DNA of 64,000 bases, from the NCBI GenBank assembly GCA_027079305.1, contig JALWVU010000055.1:248001-312000 (forward strand), read 5' to 3'. Both the position numbers and the translations under genes were made by a program. The stretch is from Aquificaceae bacterium. GTDB lineage: Bacteria; Aquificota; Aquificia; Aquificales; Aquificaceae. The notes beneath the pieces were generated by a model. That model worked only from the letters and a program-made list of their open reading frames with translations. It was not told the origin of the DNA and searched no databases. Below, piece by piece: positions 58,780 through 64,000 of the stretch (positions are counted from its first letter, which is position 1; every line of letters begins with the position of its first letter).

Positions 58780-58797
58780 GATTTAATTGTAATCTTC
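58780..58797. promoter_or_regulatory. 18-bp shared divergent promoter region (GDPD / rnhC)
   Basis: Only 18 bp separate the two start codons. The minus strand has TACAAT 6 nt before the GDPD ATG; the plus strand has TGTAAT 5 nt before the rnhC ATG. Both transcripts must be leaderless and their -35 regions would lie inside the opposite gene. Confidence 0.5.
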
Positions 58798-59595
58798 ATG
58801 AGAGCCCTAAGAATTCCCGAAGATCAGGTGGAAAAGATAAGAGCTTTCCTTGAAGGGCAGGGCTTTAGGAAAAGACAGCTAAAAAATGCTACGTGGAGCT
58901 ACGAGGGGAAGGATGTCTACTTAAACATGTATCCGTCAGGAACGCTTCTCGTTCAGGGAAAAGGGGCGGAAAGGTGGACGGAGGCAGTTCTGTCGCAAAT
59001 AGAGGTTCCGGAAGGTCCTATTGTGGGCTGTGATGAAGTGGGGAAGGGAGACATATTCGGCCCATTGGTCCTCTGCTGTGCGGTCGTTCCGCCAGAGAGT
59101 TTCAAGGAAGTTCTCAAACTGAATCCCAAGGATTCCAAACTGATGGACGATCGGCATATTCTAAAGAAGGCCAAAATGCTAAAGAACCTTGTGAAGCGAA
59201 GGTGTATAGTCCTCATGCCAGAGAGGTTTAACGAGCTCTACGAGGAGTATAAAAACATAAACAGACTCATGGACGACGCCTACACCAAAATCCTGCGTAG
59301 GATTATGGAGGAGTTCGAGCCCACGAAGGTGGTGGTGGACGGGTATTCTTCGAGGAACCCTTTTCAGAGTCTTGGTGTGGAGTTTGTAGAGAAGGGAGAG
59401 AAGGACATAGCGGTGAGCGTGGCAAGCATGATCGCAAGGGAGAAGTTTCTTAAAAAGATAAAGGAGCTTGAAAAAAGCTACGGTGTAAAAATTCCCAAGG
59501 GAGCCTCCGGGGAAGCTAAGCACGAGGCCCAAAAAATACTCAGCAAAGATCCAGAGCTTGCACGTAAGCTCGTTAAGCTGAGCTTCCTGGATTGA
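58798..59595 (+). CDS. rnhC: Ribonuclease HIII
   Basis: 265 residues from the ATG at 58798; the open frame extends further left, but only as a shadow of the GDPD gene. Residues about 1-75 form the TBP-like N domain characteristic of RNase HIII. The catalytic part starts VGCDEVGKGDIFGPLVLCC (DE motif) and goes on with DSKLMDDRHILKKAKML, VVVDGYSSRNPF and EKGEKDIAVSVASMIAREKFL. It degrades RNA in RNA-DNA hybrids. RNase HIII is known in Aquifex, in agreement with the taxonomic guess. Confidence 0.93.
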   Translation: MRALRIPEDQVEKIRAFLEGQGFRKRQLKNATWSYEGKDVYLNMYPSGTLLVQGKGAERWTEAVLSQIEVPEGPIVGCDEVGKGDIFGPLVLCCAVVPPESFKEVLKLNPKDSKLMDDRHILKKAKMLKNLVKRRCIVLMPERFNELYEEYKNINRLMDDAYTKILRRIMEEFEPTKVVVDGYSSRNPFQSLGVEFVEKGEKDIAVSVASMIAREKFLKKIKELEKSYGVKIPKGASGEAKHEAQKILSKDPELARKLVKLSFLD

Positions 59596-59634
59596 AAAAA
59601 GCCAAGCACAGGGTAAGTCCGTAGGTAGCCGGGT

Positions 59635-59640
59635 TATAAT
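59635..59640 (+). promoter_or_regulatory. TATAAT -10 box before thrC
   Basis: Perfect TATAAT ending 12 nt before the thrC ATG (59653), with no ribosome site of normal strength between. It repeats the short-leader pattern seen at gpsA, leuS and glyQ. Confidence 0.5.
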
Positions 59641-59652
59641 TAAGAGCGTGTT

Positions 59653-60711
59653 ATGAGTTCCTGGCAGGGAATTATAAACCGCTACAGGGAATTCCTTCCT
59701 ATAACTGATAAAACGCCGGTCATAACCCTGCTCGAAGGAAACACACCGCTCATAGAGGCTCCCAACCTCGCAAAAGCCATCGGCTTTAAGGGAAAGATAT
59801 TCCTGAAATACGAGGGTCTGAACCCCACCGGCTCCTTCAAGGACAGAGGTATGACGGTAGCTATCTCCAAGGCGGTGGAAGCCGGAAAGGAAGCGGTCAT
59901 ATGCGCCTCCACGGGAAACACATCCGCTTCTGCGGCGGCCTACGCGGCGAGGGCGGGGCTGAGGGCATACGTTCTCCTGCCCAAGGGGGCGGTTGCCATA
60001 GGAAAGCTCTCTCAGGCGATGATATACGGCGCCAAGGTTCTGGCGGTTAGGGGAACCTTTGACGATGCCCTTCACATAGTCAGGAAGATAGGAGAGAGGT
60101 ATCCGGTGGAGATAGTGAACTCGGTAAACCCCTTCAGGATAGAGGGACAGAAGACAGCCGCTTACGAGATCTGCGACGTTCTCGGGGACGGACCGGACTA
60201 CCACTTCATACCCGTTGGGAACGCGGGAAACATAACCGCCTACTGGAAAGGATACAAGGACTACAAGAAGGCGGGGAAGATTAAGAAACTTCCCAGGATG
60301 ATGGGCTGGCAGGCGGAAGGAGCAGCTCCCATAGTGAAAGGATATCCGATAAAGAACCCCCAGACGGTTGCCACCGCTATAAAGATAGGGAACCCATACA
60401 GCTGGAAGAGTGCCCTAAAGGCGGCAGAGGAATCGGGGGGAAAGATAGACATGGTGAGCGACGGGGAGATTCTGAACGCTTATAAGACCGTTGCCTCCAC
60501 GGAAGGTATATTCTGCGAACCCGCCTCGGCGGCGAGCGTGGCGGGTCTGATCAAGCTCACGAGGGAAGGTTTCTTCAGAGGTGGTGAGGTTGTGGTCTGC
60601 ACCCTAACTGGAAACGGTCTCAAGGACCCCGACACCGCCATAAAGGTCTGTGAAGAGCCCGTAACTGTCCCGCCCGAGATAGAGGCAGTGGTGAGAGAAC
60701 TGGGCTTCTGA
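59653..60711 (+). CDS. thrC: Threonine synthase
   Basis: 352-residue PLP enzyme converting O-phosphohomoserine to threonine. Motifs: TLLEGNTPLIEAPNLAKAIG, LNPTGSFKDRGMTVA with the PLP Lys63, CASTGNTSASAAAYAARAG, HFIPVGNAGNITAYWKGY and the C-terminal CTLTGNGLKDPD. Length corresponds to the shorter (class II, about 350) form. The stop overlaps the next ATG (TGATG), coupling it to the class II aldolase-like gene. Confidence 0.96.
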   Translation: MSSWQGIINRYREFLPITDKTPVITLLEGNTPLIEAPNLAKAIGFKGKIFLKYEGLNPTGSFKDRGMTVAISKAVEAGKEAVICASTGNTSASAAAYAARAGLRAYVLLPKGAVAIGKLSQAMIYGAKVLAVRGTFDDALHIVRKIGERYPVEIVNSVNPFRIEGQKTAAYEICDVLGDGPDYHFIPVGNAGNITAYWKGYKDYKKAGKIKKLPRMMGWQAEGAAPIVKGYPIKNPQTVATAIKIGNPYSWKSALKAAEESGGKIDMVSDGEILNAYKTVASTEGIFCEPASAASVAGLIKLTREGFFRGGEVVVCTLTGNGLKDPDTAIKVCEEPVTVPPEIEAVVRELGF

Positions 60712-61262
60712 TGAGGTTTGTCTGCAGGGATATAATTCGCGTGGGAAATCTTCTGTTCAGAGAGGGGCTCGTCAGCGCCCGTGCGGGGAACATAAGCAGA
60801 GCCTTCGGCGAATGGATATACATAACGAGAACTGGAGCAAACGTGGGTGATCTGACGGAGGAGGACATAATCAGGCTCCCTTTGAAGGAAAGACATATTC
60901 TCGACGAAAGAGCTTCAGTAGAGCTTCCGGTTCACAGGAGGATAATTCTTGAAACGGGAAAGCCCGCAGTGGTTCACGCCCATCCCGTTTATACCGTGGC
61001 GATCTCATACGGGAAGGAGGTCATAACTCCCGCGGACTCTGAGGGAAAGGAGATACTGGGAGAGATCCCTGTCCTCGACCTTGAGAGGCCTTCCGCTTCG
61101 GAGGAGCTTGCGAGGGAGGCTTCAAGGGTTTTAAAAAGTTTTCCCGTTGTTGTGATCAGGGGGCACGGGGCCTTCTCCTGCGGGGAAGATCTCCACAGGG
61201 CTTACAGCCTCCTCTCAACCTTAGAGCATTCCTGTAAAATACTTTTTCTGAGAGGTTCGTAA
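60711..61262 (+). CDS. Class II aldolase/adducin-family protein
   Basis: 183-residue zinc-dependent aldolase-fold protein. Start FVCRDIIRVGNLLFREGLVSARAGNIS; ITRTGANVGDLTEEDIIRL; metal ligands His-x-His in AVVHAHPVYTVAIS, with acidic residue DERASVELPVHR upstream, and a third His in VVIRGHGAFSCGEDLHRAY. Family members include L-fuculose-1-phosphate aldolase and methylthioribulose-1-phosphate dehydratase; which one is meant cannot be decided from the sequence. It is coupled to thrC by overlap; the LbpA/GcvH-like gene follows after 16 nt. Confidence 0.85.
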   Translation: MRFVCRDIIRVGNLLFREGLVSARAGNISRAFGEWIYITRTGANVGDLTEEDIIRLPLKERHILDERASVELPVHRRIILETGKPAVVHAHPVYTVAISYGKEVITPADSEGKEILGEIPVLDLERPSASEELAREASRVLKSFPVVVIRGHGAFSCGEDLHRAYSLLSTLEHSCKILFLRGS

Positions 61263-61278
61263 AATCAGGAGGTAGGAG

Positions 61279-61761
61279 ATGGCGGAAGAGGTGGTATACA
61301 GAGGATGCAAGCTCCCCCCCGATCTTTACTACGACATAGAGAATCAGGTCTGGTTCAGAATAAACGAGGACGGGACCGTTACCGTGGGAGCGACCGATAT
61401 AGGCCAGGCGAGGGCGGGGAAGATCATAAACATAAGGATAAAGAAGCCCGGAAGACACGTTCCCAAAGGTAAACCTTACGCCTCCCTCGAAAGCGGGAAG
61501 TGGACCGGACCAATACCCGCGGACATAGAGGGAGAGGTTATAGAGAGGAACGAGGAGCTCTTCGACAAACCCGATCTGATAAACGAGGATCCTTACGGAA
61601 AAGGATGGATAGTTAGGGTAAAGCCCACCAACCTTGAGAGGGACCTGAAGGACCTGGTCACGGGCGAGGAGGCAATCCAGAAACAGAAGGAATACATAGA
61701 CAGGGAAGACGTCAACTGCGGAGAGGAGCTGGCCCAGATAAGCAAGAAGTTCTATTCGTAG
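61279..61761 (+). CDS. GcvH-like lipoate-binding protein (LbpA type)
   Basis: 160 residues: H-protein fold with DLYYDIENQVWFRINEDGTVTVGATDIGQ and the lipoyl site SLESGKWTGPIP, with Lys74 as the attachment residue. Classical GcvH has ESVKA; the ESGKW(T/V)GP form is what I associate with the LbpA proteins of the sulfur-oxidising sHdr pathway, known in Aquificales. A C-terminal extension (about 30 residues, DREDVNCGEELAQISKKFYS) goes beyond normal H protein. No glycine-cleavage or hdr genes are in the window, so the assignment rests on the motif. It overlaps the convergent lpxK end by 10 nt. Confidence 0.82.
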   Translation: MAEEVVYRGCKLPPDLYYDIENQVWFRINEDGTVTVGATDIGQARAGKIINIRIKKPGRHVPKGKPYASLESGKWTGPIPADIEGEVIERNEELFDKPDLINEDPYGKGWIVRVKPTNLERDLKDLVTGEEAIQKQKEYIDREDVNCGEELAQISKKFYS

Positions 61762-62693
61762 AGTTTGGCTTTTACAAAGTCCAGTAGCCCTTCCACCTCG
61801 ATCTCAAAATCGAGGGCGAAGAGGTTCTCCGAAGGGGGGAACTTGATCATGTCCTTAGGTGTGGTGATGTAGACCTCTCCCTCTTCAAGTTTGAAATCCT
61901 CGTAATGGTGGTGGTCGGGAAAGCTCAGCCTCTTCTTCACCTTTATTCCGAGCCTCTGGAGAACCTCAAAAAACTGCTCGTTGCTCCCAAGTCCCGCGAA
62001 GGCAATCACTTCTCTATCCTTCAGAGTATCCAGAGGGATCCTCTCGAATTTGGTGTTCAGAAGATGGGTAAAGCGTCTGAACATCTTAAAAATCGGCTTG
62101 TCTCCGAACTTAAAATCGAAGGGCTCTATCTCCTGATAGGAGAGGACTATGGCTTCTGCCCGGGACAGACTGCTTACGGGTTCTCTCAGAAGTCCCGCCG
62201 GTAGGAGCTTGTCTTTAATATCCCTTTTCCTCAGGAGAACTATATCCAAATCCCTGCACAGCCCTCTGTGCTGAAATCCGTCGTCGAGGATTATCAGCTC
62301 CGCTTTCAGCTCTTCTACCGCGAGCATACCACCCTCGAACCTGCTTTCCGAAACCACTACGGAAGCCTGCGGGAGCATTCTGGCGAGGAGGAATGCCTCG
62401 TCCCCAGATCTCGGAAGATCCACCTTTAGCTCACCCCACTGGGAAACAACGAGGCTTCCCCTGCTCTTCCTCTTATAGCCTCTGAGGAGAACCGCTACTT
62501 TGAACTCATCTCCAAGCTTTTCAGTTAAGTGTCTCACGAGGGAGGTCTTCCCGGTCCCTCCCACCGAGAGGTTGCCCACGGAGATGACCGGGACCGGGAG
62601 CTTCTTGCACTTGAGGACTTCCCTATCGTATAGTGTGTTCCTGAGAGCAACCGCCCCGCGATAGATCAGGCTGAAGGGATGGAGCAAAAACAC
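61752..62693 (-). CDS. lpxK: Tetraacyldisaccharide 4'-kinase
   Basis: 313-residue LpxK, phosphorylating the lipid A disaccharide at the inner membrane. N-terminal hydrophobic stretch (LLHPFSLIYRGAVALRNTLY) and P-loop VISVGNLSVGGTGKTSLV. Further motifs are LLRGYKRKSRG, GDEAFLLARMLP and IILDDGFQHRGLCRDLDIVLL. Then FAGLGSNEQFFEVLQ and FPDHHHYED. The Aquifex LpxK structure is known, and the length fits. The start is a GTG at 62693, divergent from pyrE with 17 nt between. Its end overlaps the LbpA-like gene. Confidence 0.96.
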   Translation of the reverse strand: MFLLHPFSLIYRGAVALRNTLYDREVLKCKKLPVPVISVGNLSVGGTGKTSLVRHLTEKLGDEFKVAVLLRGYKRKSRGSLVVSQWGELKVDLPRSGDEAFLLARMLPQASVVVSESRFEGGMLAVEELKAELIILDDGFQHRGLCRDLDIVLLRKRDIKDKLLPAGLLREPVSSLSRAEAIVLSYQEIEPFDFKFGDKPIFKMFRRFTHLLNTKFERIPLDTLKDREVIAFAGLGSNEQFFEVLQRLGIKVKKRLSFPDHHHYEDFKLEEGEVYITTPKDMIKFPPSENLFALDFEIEVEGLLDFVKAKLYE

Positions 62694-62710
62694 CTTAAAA
62701 TATTAGCACC

Positions 62711-63253
62711 GTGGAGAGAGAGAAACTTAAGGAGCTTATACTGGAGAGATCTCTTAAGGTGGCGGAGGAAGCGATCTTCAAGCTTTCTTCGGGGAAGATG
62801 AGCAGATACTACGTGGATCTGAAGCAGATAACCTTTGATCCCGAGGGTGCTTACCTGGTGGGAAAGCTGATGTATGATCTTGTAAAGGACTTTAATCCTG
62901 ACGGTGTAGGAGGTTTGACCCTCGGAGCGGATCCCATAGCCTACGCGGTCTCCTTCGTCTCTTACTCTGAAGGGAACCCCATAAAGCCTTTCGTGGTCAG
63001 GAAGGAACCTAAAGGCCACGGTATGGGGAGGCAGATAGAAGGACTTTTGGCGGAAGGTAGTAGGGTGGCGGTTGTGGAAGATGTGGTAACGACCGCAGGA
63101 TCTTCCCTAAAAGCGGTCCGGGCTTGCAGGGAGGCGGGTTTTGAGGTTCTCGGTGTCTTCACCATAGTGGACAGGGAGGAGGGCGGAAAGGAGAACGTGG
63201 AAAGGGAAGGACTGAAGCTTTACTCGCTTTTTAAGCTCTCAGAGCTTCTTTAA
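62711..63253 (+). CDS. pyrE: Orotate phosphoribosyltransferase
   Basis: 180 residues, GTG start at 62711. PyrE joins orotate and PRPP to orotidine monophosphate in pyrimidine synthesis. Motifs: FKLSSGKMSRYYVDLKQITFDP, VGGLTLGADPIAYAV, PFVVRKEPKGHGMGRQIEG and the PRPP loop VAVVEDVVTTAGSSLKAVRA. Length is a little short of E. coli (213), as in many thermophiles. It is divergent from lpxK with 17 nt between start codons. The stop overlaps the transporter start (TAATG). Confidence 0.95.
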   Translation: MEREKLKELILERSLKVAEEAIFKLSSGKMSRYYVDLKQITFDPEGAYLVGKLMYDLVKDFNPDGVGGLTLGADPIAYAVSFVSYSEGNPIKPFVVRKEPKGHGMGRQIEGLLAEGSRVAVVEDVVTTAGSSLKAVRACREAGFEVLGVFTIVDREEGGKENVEREGLKLYSLFKLSELL

Positions 63254-64000
63254 TGCATGGCATTCTCTTCGCCCTACTATCCGCCTTCTTCTGGGCAACC
63301 AACGACATCTTCAATAAAAAGAGCCTCCTCAAGGGGTATGAAGAGAACTTCGTCCTCTGGATCAGGTTTCCCATAGGCGCTTTTCTGATGCTTCCCCTCG
63401 GCCTCTACTTCTGGGACTTCAACTTTACGGTCTTCTGGACGACCTTCCTATGGCTTCCGGTGGAGATAGTTGCCTCAATCCTCTTCATAAAGGGGATAAA
63501 ACACGCTCCCCTTTCCCTCGGGATGCCCTTCTTCGCCTTCATGCCCCTGTTTTCAGTTCTCTTCGGATTCATCCTCCTCGGAGAGGAGATAAGCTCTAAG
63601 GGGTTTGCGGGTATAGTTCTGATACTCCTCGGTTCCGTGATCGTAACGGGAGGGTCTTTCAGGGCTTTCTTTAAAGCCAACAGGGGAAGCCTCTATATGC
63701 TTCTTTCTGCCCTTCTCTTTGGTTTCAGCGTTGTGGTGGGGAAGCTCGTGATAGTGGAAAGCAATCCCTTTTTCTTCTCATGGTATTACTGCCTTGTGAT
63801 GAGCTTTGGACTCCTACCCTTTGTCGGAATGAAAGAGCTTCTTAATGTGAGGAACTACGCAAATCCACTGAACATTCCCATAGGGATTCTCTTCACCTTG
63901 GGGATGTTAACCTACTCTCTCGCCCTCCTTCACACACTCACCTCTTACGTAGTCTCCATAGAAAGGCTTGCGATTATCCTCGATGTTTTATACGGGAGGA
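63253..64000 (+). CDS. EamA/DMT-superfamily transporter, runs off right edge
   Basis: At least 249 codons, no stop before the window end. Starts MHGILFALLSAFFWATNDIF and continues as a series of hydrophobic helices in two similar halves, each an EamA domain: SLGMPFFAFMPLFSVLFGFILLGE with the family's E in the first, then GSLYMLLSALLFGFSVVVGKLV at the start of the second. DMT transporters export metabolites or amino acids; the substrate is unknown. The ATG overlaps the pyrE stop (TAATG), so they are co-translated. Confidence 0.88.
   Translation, partial: MHGILFALLSAFFWATNDIFNKKSLLKGYEENFVLWIRFPIGAFLMLPLGLYFWDFNFTVFWTTFLWLPVEIVASILFIKGIKHAPLSLGMPFFAFMPLFSVLFGFILLGEEISSKGFAGIVLILLGSVIVTGGSFRAFFKANRGSLYMLLSALLFGFSVVVGKLVIVESNPFFFSWYYCLVMSFGLLPFVGMKELLNVRNYANPLNIPIGILFTLGMLTYSLALLHTLTSYVVSIERLAIILDVLYGR

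Noticed and set aside
58216-58797. Open frame extending rnhC about 190 codons upstream
   Set aside because: It lies entirely opposite the GDPD gene, reads as typical antisense composition, and RNase HIII of normal length starts at 58798.
1-64000. Insertion sequences, prophage or integrative elements
   Set aside because: No transposase, integrase, phage structural gene or terminal repeat was seen on either strand.

Overview
The window looks like a chromosomal segment of a thermophilic, chemolithotrophic member of the Aquificaceae (Aquifex/Hydrogenobacter/Hydrogenivirga-like); I cannot name the genus. The strongest marker is a stand-alone gene for the C-terminal (beta) half of leucyl-tRNA synthetase at 10496-11368, the split LeuRS known from Aquifex. 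The dense coding, overlapping reading frames, charged (E/K-rich) proteins, RNase HIII, separate glyQ and glyS, and a GcvH-like lipoate protein all fit. I see no rRNA, insertion sequence or prophage; there is one tRNA (Asn) and one tiny CRISPR array without cas genes.

Layout. 1-1894 (minus): fabI (cut by the left edge), a DhnA-type aldolase and a TonB-like protein. 1924-4042: gpsA, a possible zinc-ribbon protein on the other strand, and a K+ channel with an RCK domain. 4039-9850 (minus): one tightly overlapped run, read proA, rpoN, two tiny membrane ORFs, an Xaa-Pro peptidase, rsgA and an HDOD signalling protein. 10496-15817: split leuS followed by type II secretion pseudopilins, with a 1041-residue PBP-PAS-GAF-PAS-GGDEF-EAL protein wedged between two pseudopilin genes by overlaps. 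15819-19811: a secreted propeller-like protein, maf, nadA and mazG.

19803-22677 is the most interesting stretch. A textbook sigma-54 promoter, with an upstream palindrome and four GCAAC repeats, precedes two paralogous small DUF2173-like proteins, an SCP2-like protein and a PAS-containing sigma-54 activator. rpoN is also in this window. 22654-30010 (minus): queH with a long extra domain, hspR and dnaJ with a HAIR-like operator on the promoter, truB, a sigma-70 family factor with a duplicated region-3 segment, an HtrA protease, bioC and bioH. 30051-43265: lptB, three GGDEF proteins plus a decayed fourth, trxB, an amidohydrolase, uvrA, a lipoprotein probably starting at CTG, rph and amrS.

43266-43858 is the only long stretch without genes. 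It holds a putative promoter and hairpins followed by a three-repeat CRISPR array. 43859-53420 is one run of touching genes, glyQ-glyS-ppsA-pilM-N-O-P-secretin, whose last four genes are markedly AT-rich. 53520-55999 is an iron-uptake locus (feoA, feoB) with the same inverted-repeat operator in front of each gene. 56009-64000: a second Uma2 protein, dnaB, tRNA-Asn, a glycerophosphodiesterase divergent from rnhC, thrC, a class II aldolase, an LbpA/GcvH-like protein, lpxK, pyrE and a DMT-type transporter cut by the right edge.

Two themes recur. One is cyclic-di-GMP signalling: four GGDEF proteins, two of them with EAL domains, a GGDEF remnant and an EAL-derived HDOD protein, sitting beside secretion/pilus genes. 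The other is extreme compaction: TATAAT boxes 7-12 nt before start codons (probably leaderless mRNAs), ATGA/TAATG overlaps, and convergent genes that share their stop codons.
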